A stretch of 64,000 nucleotides of DNA from Cristatella mucedo (taxonomy: Eukaryota; Bryozoa; Phylactolaemata; Cristatellidae), in NCBI GenBank assembly GCA_009760855.2, contig WPIO01000008.1, forward strand, positions 7,682,501-7,746,500. The letters run 5' to 3'. Shown here piece after piece: positions 13,601-23,700 of this stretch. The notes under the pieces were generated by a model that saw only the letters and a list, made by a program, of their open reading frames with translations, did no database searches and was not told where the DNA came from. Position 1 is the stretch's first letter. Every line of letters begins with the position of its first letter. Made by a program: the position numbers and the translations under genes.

Positions 13601-16600
13601 ACAACTGCTCGTGTGAATGGTCAACGCCCACCAATGCTTAGAGTGATGAGGCGGGTTGACAAAAAGCTCATTCTAGCTCCAAAGGAATTCTCTGGCGAGA
13701 CAGAAAAGAAAAGGCTGGCTGCATCCGATTCGCTTGGCCAGCCAGATGTGCTTGCAACGAGGCTTTAGGATCGAGCCCCCAGCTGACACGTCCGCAGCTC
13801 CGATTAAACCGAAGCTCTGCTCTAGCTGCTTTTTCATAGGTGGCGGAGATAAGCGATTACTCCGACTGGGTCTTGGCCTAGCGGCAAGGCGCGAGCGCTA
13901 AGCAACCCAGGTCCTTCACCTTCGAGTCCGGCAGCTGCCACTTTCTTTGCTGCCCCCTGCAGGCGGTGGCAGAGGCAAACGTCGATACAACTCTTCGGTT
14001 GCCATGTAAATGACGCCATTGAACAGGCCAAGCTCTACTTTTTTCCCCACAGAAACTTGGACGGCCCAAGTGCACCAAAGCAAAATCTCAGGCTACGAGC
14101 TTCGAGAGGGCTACGGCCGCGCTGACCTAGTAGCGGACGGTTTCGTGAACGCCAGTCAGCAGCACGGCAAAAGCTACAGAGCACACGGTGGCTGCAGCGC
14201 AGCACAGCACCCGACTGACCGAAGCGCCTCCGTCCAGCGCCGACCACGCCTCGGCCCGGCCTGGCATGATCACGAGGTCGGCCGACACAGCAGCCACGTC
14301 GAGTGGAATGTGCACGACTTCGGCAGTGAAGTTCTGCAGAAACGCGACAGCGGCAGGATGGAGGCGTGCGCATGCTCCAAGCTTGGCGAGCGCGCGGCGA
14401 GCTCGGTCGAGGACCGGCTTGCTTCGTGCGTCGCCCGCTCGCTCGCTGTGCCTGGCGCAGCGGCTCACCGCATTGCCCATCCACTCGAGAAGCTCCTCTT
14501 CGAGACGCTCGAAAGCGGCGGTGGCAGCGGCGGCTGTGCCTCCATCGCCCTCGGTTCGCAGCCAGCGCGAACCCTGCTGGGCAGCAGCGGCTGCAGCATG
14601 GGCAGCTCCGGGCACGGCCGTCACCACGGCGACGTATAGCAAACGACCCTTTGCGCTGGCGACGATATCTCGCACCGTCTCGCGTGTGTCACCGGCCACG
14701 GCCGAAGCTGTGACGAAGACGGCCTTCTGGCAGCCAGCGGGCACGACCTGTGACGATGAGGCTGCAGGTCAGGGGGTCGAGCATCCTGTGGGCGGGCGGT
14801 CGGCTTGTTGGCAGCTAATGGCATGGATCAGGCTTCCCGGAAGCCTGGCTTCACCGTGGCATGCTACGCAGCCAGCGAGCAGCATTAGGCTGTGCCCAGG
14901 CAAACGGGGAGGGAAGGAGGGGTGGACAGGCAACCTTCGGTAAGACTACCAACACTCGGCTCAAACCGATCGAGCCACTCTGGCGGGCGGATGCCCTCCG
15001 GATGCAAAGCTATTTGCAACTCGCCTGTACCTTACAACGAACATTGCTGGGCCAGAACAGGCTGTCGATGCTGTGCAACAGCTATCAATTCTATAAAGAG
15101 CACAAGTGGGAGCCGGCATGATGCCGCCGTGCTATCGATAAACCACGAACTAAACTGTGGCATCTGGTGCTGCAAACGACCTTCGTGCGACCGGGCACTC
15201 GACACGGTGGACAGCAGTGGTCTGACAGTGGCTGCCGTTCACGGTTGGATAGGCACCAACAGCCGAGAGTTACTGGGCGTGCAGCAGCAGCAGCAGCTGC
15301 TGCTGCCGGGTAGCTCCTGAAATCATGCTAGCATTTCACATGCACCCAGAACCTTGTAGCACACGACTCGACCTGTACAGACGGTGTCATTCACAGGCTC
15401 GGACATGCTGCAACAGCAGCCACCTTTCAGTCCCAAGCCTTCCAGCGATTTCTGGAGAACTGTTCAAATTGCCACTCCTTAGGAATGCAGGCTTAGATAG
15501 AGTTTCTCGACTTGTTTTGCTCGATCTTCCAGCAGCTGTTCATACTATCGATTGCCAAGTCCTTCTCAAGGGCCTCTCGTCTCGTCTCCTGGGCATCACT
15601 GGTACTGAACTGCAATGGTTTAAGTGATATCTCACTAGGAGAATACAGGGAGCTGATGTGAACAGACATATATCATCCAAGGAATGACTGGAGTATGGAA
15701 GGCCTCGGGGCTCTGTGCTTGGTCTGGTTCTTTTCAGTTTATATTCTCCCTCTTGCCAAAGTGATTGCCAGGCACGATCAAGGCTTTCACTTCTATACAG
15801 ATGACACTCAGCTGTAATTTTGCTTCGATCACTCCCAGCCCTCCAGCACATTGAATTCTCTCCTCCCTTGCTCCATGTATTAAATATATCCACACATGGA
15901 TGGCCATATTCTTAAATTGAATGATAATAAAACCAATTTAATTGTTATTGGCAAATCAAATATGATTTAGAAAATGCAAAGGTTAACTCTCACAATCGGT
16001 TCTGCCAGCATATTTCCTGTTGAATCTGCACGAAATATAGGTGTCCTTCTCTAAAGTGGCCTTTAGTTAGACGACCACATAATTCCACAGTCAAGTCTGC
16101 CTACTTTCAGCAACATAACATTGCTAAAATTCGGGCTTGCTTAGACAGGCATACTACATCCAAATTGGTCCATGCATTTGTGACAACTCGTCTTGATTTC
16201 TGTATTCCGAACAGCATCGATGTCAAAGGTCTTGAGGTTTGTGATTCACAGATAATTTTAGACGATGAGGGGGCACACACGGTAGGCTGAATGAGATCTG
16301 CATGTGGTCAGGTAAGTAGGATTTGGTAATAATTGGTGATGACGAAGTGCAATTGTACGAGAAAATTTGGTTGAGTGTGTGACCTCTTTGTGAGTGTGTG
16401 TGTGTGTGTGTGTGTGTGCAGCACGAGTGTCAGCGCTAATGAGTACGAGTGTTCATTCCACTAGAGTCCTTCGGCGGCAAGCACAAGTCTCATCTTTGCA
16501 ACCGTGCTGCTGCTAGCGTACCATTTGTATGTGCAATGCAGGCAAAAGTTAATCAAGCCTGTGCAAAGCCGAGCACTTGAAAGAACCTACACCCAACAGG

Positions 16601-17081
16601 AGACACCTAGCACAATGTATTTAGATGAGCAGACGGTAAAAATTCACCAAGGAAAAAATAAAACAGAGCAACAAGGAAAGCCTGATTTTGCCGTGTGGCA
16701 GAGCTTGATTATATGACAAGTTTACGGCTGCTGCTGGATCATCCACCAGCAAACAAGAGCCTGGCCTACCACCCACCCACTCTAAGCAGAATCATTTGCA
16801 CGGCCTCACCATTTCATGACCACTTTTTCAGTTAGTTACATAATCAAAGAAATTTGGCAGAGATCAACAAAGAGCAATATGAAAATCAGTTGACAGTGTG
16901 TGCTGCACACTTTGGAAGCATGGGAACCAGAGGCTCGGTCTCCAATAGTCCTAGTTCGTTAGAGGCGCAAGAGGGAGTTCTGCAAGTTGGTCAACCAAAC
17001 GTTGGACAACCACAAGTTGGGCACAGCAAATGTGGCTAGATACGATAGATATGCTTAGTGATGGTCTTCAGACTACTTGGC

Positions 17082-17143
<62 letters not shown>

Positions 17144-17624
17144 CAGAGAGACAGAGAGAGCAAAGCAGTAGGCAGCCTCGCTGCCAGCCCACACCTCCTG
17201 GCACTTTCCTTGGTGACTGGTTGCAGACAGCACGCAGGATGCACATTCGAATAGCTAACGGTAGCGCTGCCAGCGAGTGCTATCCTGGCAAGGCGCCATG
17301 CGGCAGGGGGCACTGCTGCGAGCCCACTGCCGCAGGAGCATCGCTGGCTGCAACCAGGCAGTGCTCTGCACCCTGCACCCCAACCCACAGCAGACATCTC
17401 GGTCTCGAGGTGGGCTAGCAGAGGATGCAGCTCGCGAGGGTTACCTCAAACGGCGACAGCTCGGCCACGTGAAGTGCGCCGGCAGCCAGCAGACGCTCGA
17501 GGCCACCGTTCCAGTGAAGCGCCTCTGCGGCGCCGCGGTCCAGGTACACGCTGGCGTTCTTCACCGAGCCGCACACCGCTCGCCAGGCCTTGTGTGCCAG
17601 GGCTCTGACGTCCACCGCAGCCAT
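2857..17624 (-). CDS. SCFD2: SCFD2-like Sec1 family domain-containing protein, at least ten exons
   Basis: Exons in order: 17624-17445, 14747-14220, 12560-12423, 12280-12108, 11691-11410, 11128-10865, 9810-9711, 9284-9121, 6140-5934, 3001-2857. All junctions are GT-AG and keep frame, giving about 727 codons before the missing end. From memory of vertebrate SCFD2 I see matching blocks in order: an N-terminal 'YLDRGAAEALHW'; 'FERLEEELLEWMGN' with 'FTAEVVHIPL' in exon 2; 'VTEECYYVG' in exon 3; 'VLVVDRILDL' near residues 289-298; 'LLVYVTS' in exon 7; 'LLKTG' at the exon 9 end; 'VFVVGGVTASEVK' in exon 10. Sec1/Munc18-family proteins regulate SNARE-mediated membrane fusion; SCFD2 itself is little studied. 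The ATG at 17624 has a good context (GCCATGG). Exon 8 is the most diverged and its donor (GTACGA) is weak. Exon 2 is rich in alanine and longer than I recall in vertebrates. The C-terminal exon is not settled; a candidate is listed separately. Confidence 0.93.
4284..4760 (+). mobile_element. Degraded LINE 3' end
   Basis: It contains the decayed 'LHWLP..RID' segment, the downstream ORF end, and the family's 3' tail finishing in ATT-rich triplets near 4735-4750. It lies in the SCFD2 intron between exons 9 and 10, antisense to the gene. Confidence 0.6.
5440..5605 (-). mobile_element. tRNA-derived SINE, short-head subtype
   Basis: The minus strand carries the B-box-like 'GGGTTTGAGTC', preceded by 'ACGACCCAGATCGTG', and the shared body ending in the 'GAGGCTGCTGAATCA' hairpin. 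It is diverged from the other copies. Confidence 0.7.
6535..7075 (+). mobile_element. LINE 3' fragment split by a SINE
   Basis: LINE sequence up to 'CTGCACTGGCTACCG' (about 6623) resumes after about 6780 with 'TATCGACTTCAGGTTCTGTC', as in the intact copy near 48350. The part between is a SINE. The rest of the LINE ORF end runs to about 7070. Confidence 0.75.
6624..6780 (+). mobile_element. tRNA-derived SINE inserted in a LINE
   Basis: A-box-like 'TGGCCCAGGAGG', then 'ACGACCCAGGTCGTGAGTTCGAGTCC' (arm plus B box in two parts: ACGACCCAGGTCGT, GTTCGAGTCC), then the body with 'GCAAGCAGTGGTGATAGCC'. It interrupts the LINE 6535-7075 and so is younger than it. Confidence 0.8.
7086..7262 (+). mobile_element. 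tRNA-derived SINE, long-head subtype
   Basis: A-box-like 'TGGCTCACTGGGTAAGG', long variable-arm hairpin around 'ACGACCTTGGTCCCAAGGTC', B-box-like 'GGGTTCAAATCC', and the standard body ending in 'CAATCAGCTAG'. It abuts the LINE fragment at 6535-7075. Confidence 0.85.
7376..7545 (-). mobile_element. tRNA-derived SINE, short-head subtype
   Basis: On the minus strand: A-box-like 'TAGCTCAGGAGGTAAGG', 'ACGACCTCGG...' arm lacking the long insertion, B-box-like 'GTGGGTTCTACTCC' with one or two changes, and the standard body and end hairpin. Confidence 0.8.
8040..8222 (+). mobile_element. tRNA-derived SINE, short-head subtype
   Basis: B-box-like 'GTGGGTTCGAGTCC' at about 8114-8127, followed by 'AGTAGGCAATC', 'GCAAGCGGTGGTGATAGC' and the closing 'GAGGCTGTTAAATCAGCTTA'. 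The head upstream is diverged. Confidence 0.8.
8525..8950 (+). mobile_element. Degraded LINE 3' fragment
   Basis: The reading frame is broken, but the order of motifs matches the 48 kb copy: 'ACCTGCACTGGCTACT', 'CCTTCACTATCTTTCTCCAG', 'CTCAAATCCTTTGGAGACCG', and 'CCTGACTTAAC' near the ORF end. Confidence 0.7.
9970..10165 (+). mobile_element. tRNA-derived SINE, long-head subtype, with ATGTT tail repeat
   Basis: One of the best copies: A-box-like 'TGGCACACTAGGTAAGG', a long variable-arm hairpin, B-box-like 'GGGTTCAAATCC', the full body and 'AAATCAGCTAG'. It ends in four to five copies of TATGT (10134-10160), which may be the element's simple-repeat tail. It lies in the SCFD2 intron between exons 6 and 7. 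Confidence 0.88.
10549..10612. repeat. CT microsatellite
   Basis: A nearly pure CT run of about 60 bases in an SCFD2 intron. A GA run in the same orientation follows 220 bases later, so the two could pair. Confidence 0.95.
10829..10854. repeat. GA microsatellite
   Basis: A GA run of about 26 bases that ends ten bases before the donor of SCFD2 exon 6 (exon ends at 10865 on the minus strand). On the transcribed strand it reads as CT immediately downstream of that donor. Confidence 0.92.
11862..12095. repeat. Purine-rich (GA-rich) low-complexity tract
   Basis: Almost all A and G over more than 200 bases, filling the intron between SCFD2 exons 4 and 5. On the transcript strand it is a long polypyrimidine run before the exon 5 acceptor. 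Confidence 0.85.
12895..13400 (-). mobile_element. Degraded LINE 3' end
   Basis: The minus strand shows 'NSAARLVCL', 'LHWL', 'RIDFKVL' and the ORF end, then the decayed 3' tail near 12900. Many stops are present. It lies in the SCFD2 intron between exons 2 and 3, in the same orientation as the gene. Confidence 0.7.
13868..14040 (+). mobile_element. Diverged tRNA-derived SINE
   Basis: A-box-like 'TGGCCTAGCGGCAAGG' and B-box-like 'CCTTCGAGTCC' are about 45 bases apart. The body 'CCCCTGCAGGCGGTGGCAGA' matches the main SINE but with many changes. It may be an older subfamily. Confidence 0.6.
15450..16212 (+). mobile_element. LINE fragment with reverse transcriptase core, inactive
   Basis: Decayed reverse transcriptase motifs in order: 'LLDLPAAVHTIDCQVLLKGL', 'LGITGTELQWFK', 'GSVLGLVLFSLYI', then 'FHFYTDDTQL', the counterpart of the catalytic YADD box. 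The sequence continues into the thumb region shared with the 47.9 kb copy and breaks off near 16212. Stops after 'WFK' and 'TQL' show it is dead. It is the only copy here that reaches the polymerase active site. Confidence 0.85.
16394..16419. repeat. GT microsatellite
   Basis: A GT run of about 24 bases in the first intron of the SCFD2-like gene. Confidence 0.85.
17085..17162. repeat. Compound TA then GA microsatellite
   Basis: About 19 TA units pass directly into a GA run with two GACA interruptions. It lies in SCFD2 intron 1, about 280 bases downstream of exon 1. Confidence 0.95.
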
Positions 17625-19019
17625 GGCCAGCTCACGACCGATCTTGAGACCTGCCGCCAGAGAGCTAGAGATATAAGAGCAGCCGTCCCAAGAGCACGCT
17701 AGCTCGAGAAAACAAGATCCGCCCGGCGAGCGGGCACGAACTTCGCTGCTGCTCTGGTCTCTGGACACAAGAGCAGGCGCATCGCTTCACTTGTGCCTCA
17801 GCATCACCAGAGAGGCCCCCTCCAGCAAGTCACTCGATCGGCGAAGAGGGGGCCCGGTTCCACGACTTGTCACTTGCACGTATGCCAATTCACCGTACGA
17901 GACATCGTGTTGCAAGCAGGGGATTGGAGCAAGGGATTGAAAGCAGGAGTCGGAATCACCTGGCGATTGACCCTCAAACGCTGTGCCAGCTGTGAGGGCA
18001 CTCGGCGAGCCCACCGGCGGTGGGATCCCAGCAGAGCCCAATAACGACCATCAGATTTCTTTAATACAGCACTGTCGCTGTACCAAGGTGACCGCTCGAA
18101 AGTTGTAGCAACAAGGACAGGGACCCCACGTGCCACCCAAATGCCACCATACGAAACTCCTGCTCCTTTCACTTCGAGGCTTCGGTACGCGCCGTCTGCC
18201 AGAAATCCGTCACGTTAACCACGATCAGACATCGAATTCGGTGGGCGCGCAAAGCAGCCGCACGCTGTCTCACATTCTTACTCGGGAAACGTTGCTAGCC
18301 GAGCCCCGAGCCGGCTATTTCGGCACGAGCTGGCGTCGATGGACCGTTGCCGGTAAGCAACGCACGGTAACTCGTTCCTTGAATGAAAGCGATGCTCCTT
18401 CATCGCGCTTGCGACATATAAAAGCGCAATCGTACGCCGGCCAAGAGGAAATGCGATGAAAGTCTAGAGGGCAGATGGAAGGCAGGACGGCCAGTCCGTT
18501 TGCGGGCGACGTATTCTTACCTTGACATTGGTATTTGCGGTGGGCGGGACTATTGGCGCGGCACCGAGTCAACTGTTGTGCAAGCCACTCAATCTCCCCC
18601 CTCCCCACCCACTACCCCCCCCCATCCATATACTTACGTCTATATGTTCAAACTCGCTGTAAGAAAATCAATATCCAAGGGTTAGTTATATCGTTATGAC
18701 GCTATGAGCGCCCGAGCGACCATCACTACTTTCAGGTAGCTGCAAAACGCGTGCAATGTGCAAAGACCTGACGTTCGCAATACGTCAACGATAACGAAAC
18801 AGTGCTCGTCATTCTGTACCAAGCGCTAAAGAAAATACCGAAGTAGAAAAGCACGAACAATAGCCTTAATATTAAGGCAGATGCGACAGGTGGGTTCCAG
18901 CAGACTCATTGACAAGCTCGCAGCAGTTCCCACTCACAACCAGGACTCCCGACCGTCAGACCGTTAATCCAAGAGGGCAACTGCGGTTAAGCATGTGCCT
19001 TATGTAATGGTCAGGTCGT
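17625..19019. other. Upstream flank of the SCFD2-like gene; no gene seen
   Basis: Presumed 5' UTR and promoter region of the minus-strand gene. I see no TATA box, no coding exon with supported splice sites and no repeat family member. A C-rich tract sits at 18595-18630. Confidence 0.4.
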
Positions 19020-19762
19020 AAGTCATACCACATCTAAATTGGTCCATGCATTTGTGACATCCCGTCTTGATTTCTGTAACCCACTGCTTGCTGGTCTACC
19101 GGCTGTGCTCTCAGGCGGTTACAGCTGGTGCAAAACTCTGCAGCGACGCTTGTCTGTCGCGAGCACCAAAGTTTCCACATTACACCACTTCTCGCCGACC
19201 TTGACTGGGACACGGTCAAGCGATGCATCGACTTCAAAGTTCTGTCACTCACTTTTAGGTCCCTTCATTCTTTGGCAGCAGCCTACTTATAAGATCTACT
19301 CTTCCCCCTCCCCACCAGGCTAACCATCGTCACACGAGCTTTTCGGAATCTAACTGTAAACCCATACCTCGTACAATTCTCAAATCTTTTGGAGTCCGTG
19401 TCTTTAGTTCGTACGCTCCCAGAGCCTGGAACCCACTCCCGACTTGCGTCACGATATCTCCTTACGCGTTCACATATAAAAAGAAACAAAAAACGCACCT
19501 ATTTAGGACAGCATTTAGCGGGTCCCTGCGATTCTTCCTTGCTGCGCTTATGCGTGCTGGCACTGTGGATGCCGCTACTAATTATACTTGCATGCTGACC
19601 CCGTTCATGTCGCCTCACCCCTAACCATGTTATTCTTGTTGTGTATTGAGCACGCTACCACTAACCATTCAATCGTGCTTCCTTTGCAGCAAATGTAAAG
19701 TGCCTAGAAAGATATTGAGTTCTCCGAGGACGCTATATCAAATGTATTATTATTATCATTAT
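19020..19762 (+). mobile_element. LINE 3' end, frameshifted
   Basis: It begins at 'KLVHAFVTSRLDFCNPLLAGL', then shifts frame several times across the 'LVQNSAARLVC' and 'LHWLP' segments. It ends with the family's 3' tail and ATT triplets (about 19740-19760). Confidence 0.85.
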
Positions 19763-19959
19763 CATACAATAATCTCGTTCTTACATAATCATAATCGCGC
19801 TACCGGTTAGTAGGAACTCTGGCTAGTAAATTGCACTGGATCATGCACAGGTAAGCACCAAAAAGCCAAGTCAGGAACAAAAAAGACCGGTTCGTTGATG
19901 CGAAATGAAAGCTGAAGCGATTTAGAGGCGTATGGCTGTACATGAACGGAGTCTTACTT

Positions 19960-20345
19960 TAAATGAGTGGAGACTTGCTGGAAATCGTACCACGTAGTCA
20001 CTGCAGGTACTGACAGTAGCCGGAAGCAGGTTTCAAGCTCTCGGTGCATATGAGCTTAAGGCTCGGTTGTGAATAGATTTCAATCAAGTGCGAGGGGATG
20101 ACGACAAGATGCTGAGGAGCGGGTGTCACGAGAGCAAACGACTGAAGGAGCAACGAGGTCAGTTAGGTATTCCAGTAAGACAGACAGGGAATATTGATCT
20201 AGATTCTATACTTACTAAGGAGCCAATGAAGTTCGGAAAGAAGGGGTACGATGTGGTAGCTACGCCACTTTCGACGGACCAGACCAGACGAGCTGCCGAG
20301 TTGCGCAACAGTAGCAGACGATTAATGGGCACTGGCCGTAAGAGC
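19960..20345 (-). mobile_element. LINE fragment of a second, diverged subtype
   Basis: The minus strand reads 'RNSAARLVWSVESG', a decayed 'LHWLP'-like segment, 'IESRSIF', and further on 'ALSSYAPRA'. The order matches the main LINE, but the nucleotide sequence is distant from it. Confidence 0.6.
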
Positions 20346-20768
20346 TTCGATTTTACAGCGGGTAAGCGAGATGCCAGACTGTTTTCCAGGCTTCTTTGCC
20401 CGAGCAATTCCCCGCCGATATTCGGGAGTACCATTCTATAGATACTCGCACGTTCTTAAGCCGAAGCTGACGTGCGGATAATCGCGCGGCCGCCGGCAGA
20501 CCAGGAAATACGCTACTAGTCGAGTTTCCGCGGATAATTCCCGCAGCCCTTTAGTAGCAGTGAGCGGCCCAACCGTACTTGAGGTTTGACACACCCTGCG
20601 CATTCTATAAAAATGCATATATTTATTAATTTATTCAAGTAGATCGCTATACATATGTAGATAGTAACCTAATACACAAGTTGCGGAAGTCGTAGTAGGT
20701 GCTGCTGAGAGACGGCCATTTTACTCCGTGTTTATTTCAACCTGAATTGCTGCACGTGCTTTAACGGA

Positions 20769-23700
20769 ATGCCCACTTGTGTCGTATGGGGATGCAACTA
20801 TAGGCAACACAAAGGATGTGGGAGGACTTTTCATACGTGAGTTTTTTCACACAAATATCTGATATTTGTTGCTTATGCTATTCAACGCAACAACACATCG
20901 ACACGCCCCCTCGTAGTGCCGCTCTTAATACCTTGAATAGTAGACCGGAACCTTTGACAGTGCCCTTACTTCCTATCGTCAGCGCCGACATAGCCGCTGC
21001 TTTCCCCTTTCTGAAGTTGCGGACTGTGACCATTGTATTTAGTAGCTGTCACAAGCCAATTCCAAAAAACTCACCTGGGCTATCGCAGTTTTGCAACCTG
21101 CGCCATGGGGCTCCCCTGAATCTTGTCTCCCTAGGGTGAGCCCGGGGGATTCCCTACTGAAGTTGCTAGTTGAATGGTTACGCGGTTCCCGGACGACCTA
21201 ACTGCGAGACCGAAACCTCAATTGTGAGCTGCGTTGGGTTTTCGTAGCTTTAGAATCGTCATGCGGTGAGGCAGTGGACGCGTAGCTGGCGCGTTAGTGT
21301 AGCTTACTCGAAAGAGGGATCACTAATCTGGCAGATGGGCACTTGAGTCAGTAAACCACGCTCAATTCGCATTAACTTCGCAGCGGTAGTATAATGGTTT
21401 CTAGCCCCGGGGTGGACTATGGTGACTTGACCCAGGTCGTAGGTTCGAGTCATGCAGTAAAGAATCCTTGGCTCCCCACGTGTTCATTCAATGCAACATC
21501 GCTTCAACTACAAGCGATAGCAAAAAAAACAACCCGGCTAGGCCACAGATATAGCCTCTGACCGCCAGCAGCAAGAAAGTGAAAACCTCTGTCTGTTATT
21601 TAATAGAGAGTTCAACATTGTAGCCGTGGTAGTCTGTAAAGTGTAAACTGTAAACCCTGAATCCTGAACCCAAAAACCGTGCAAACACTAAATAAATAAA
21701 TCGTAAGATGAAGAGATGTCGCACAACCTAGCTACCCACCCTATCGGTATCCAGTTTACTGTACATGCATGTATGCTTGAAACATGAATTATTGTGCTGT
21801 TTGTCCGTTGGCAAATATCGAGTTACTTGTGAGCGCCATGCTATCATTGCCGCTTAACCAGAAGTTGTAATGCCTTAAGCAAGGAAAGGACGATTTACAC
21901 GACTCAGCAAAAGCTGTGAGGAACAGGTTTTTTAGCTTTGGTTTACAAATCTAGTCAGGTGGTGTCGTGTTGTCAGTTGGTAGAGAGTTCTATGGTTTAG
22001 GTACGTATGAACTAAAGACATGATCAATGAAGGATTTGATTTTGTTTAGAGGCACAGCTGAACGACCAGGGTATGTAGGGAGGCCAGAAAAGTAAGTATT
22101 TCAGATGGGATAGGTGGACCAATAGGCTGAATGGATCTTAAAGGGAGTAGTAGACCCTTGAAGTCGATGCGCTACTTTTTCAGTGGAGAGCCTGATTAGG
22201 TAATTAGATGAGGTCCCAGAGAATTAAGTTATGTTACAGCTCTGACGTTTATGACATGTTAGCCTAGCAGCCAAGTTTTGTGTCATCTGTGTGTCGCACT
22301 GCGTTGGCAGGAAGACCTGCTCATAAGAGGTCCTGTAAGTCTGGATAAGATGTCACAAATGCACGAACTATCTTATATAGATTGTTTATCCGTATTACTG
22401 CATATAGGACATGGCTGACAAACAGCTGTGGCTTGCACTGGATCTTCTCAGCATATATGCCTGTACACGTGTTGATATATAGTGCTGGCGCACAGCTTTG
22501 CTCACACTGAGAACACTATGAAAATACAATTTTGCAAAGTTGTACACACTATTTGTTTGTTGTACCGTTATGACGGTGCAGAATGCATTTTATGGTATAT
22601 GGCGGGCCATCTTTCTTTCGATGTATCTCAATGACCTGTTTGTAGGTTTGAGTCCTGCTGAGGGCAATCCTTTATTGCCCACTGCAAGCAGAAGGGGGTT
22701 GGGAAATAGTTGCTAGAGGTTTTCAGTTGTAGGATACAAATGAGGCTATTGAATCAGCCGACCTTGATTTGATTTCAATAGTTCCGGTTTGAGGCGTGCG
22801 GTTTTGTGAATGCACAGCTGCTTGTTGGACATGGTTCAATATTAGGAATTCGATTTAGGTTGATAACGATAATGGTAGAATGCTCTGCTTCATTTTCTTA
22901 TAAATAAAGACCGGTAGAAATGTTTTAATTTGTTATGTGCACTCAAGTCTTAACCGTAATTAATGACCGGCAGCTATTAAAAGGTGTAGGTTAAGATTGT
23001 GAGAAGGAAGTTGGAGTGCACGCATTTAGCTCACCAACTGGGGTCATAAAAAGATTTGCAGTTGAAATAGAGGCTCTTTAACTCATTATCAGATAAAAGG
23101 TTTGGTTTATTTTTCATCTCAATGGTATAATCGGCTCTTCCTTTTCTACTCATGCGGTTCTTTCCTGCTACTTTTTTTAGCTTTGTCCTGTAATGCCCTC
23201 CCAGAAGTAGCTGTCCTGCATTCTTTTTATTTGTTGTTTGAAAGGAACGCTGTTGGCTACCGATTACTCATCTAAAGCTGCTTGGGCTCTATAGTCTCCC
23301 ATAGAAACCTCTTCAACGAACTGTCTGCTTTGTCCTCATGGCTTTGTGACGTTGCAGGTGGATATAGATAGAAATCCGTAAAGTCGTCATTATTCCTCAG
23401 AACTGTTAATTGCTATGCATGCAGATAAAAAACAGAGTTTAATGACTTCTAATTGAATTAAGAATTGCGGATCTATCAGTTTTGGGTTTGTTTAGAGCAT
23501 CAGAATTATACTGGTGCCGCAACATCAGTGGGATCCTGCCGCATACTAATCGGAATAGTCGAGCGATCTTGTGTGGCATCAACCATTTTCTACCTCTTGT
23601 AGTCTGCTGCCAGTAACAACCAAGTGGTTGAATTATCAAGACTAAGAGGCAAAATTAGGCAGTTTTGCTGGCCAAAGACTGGCCTAGTAAATCTGCCACA

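Noticed and set aside
16854-17039. Small frame with repeated 'VGQP' units
   Set aside because: The repeat comes from an imperfect tandem of 'GTTGGNCAACC'-like DNA; no splice or family support.
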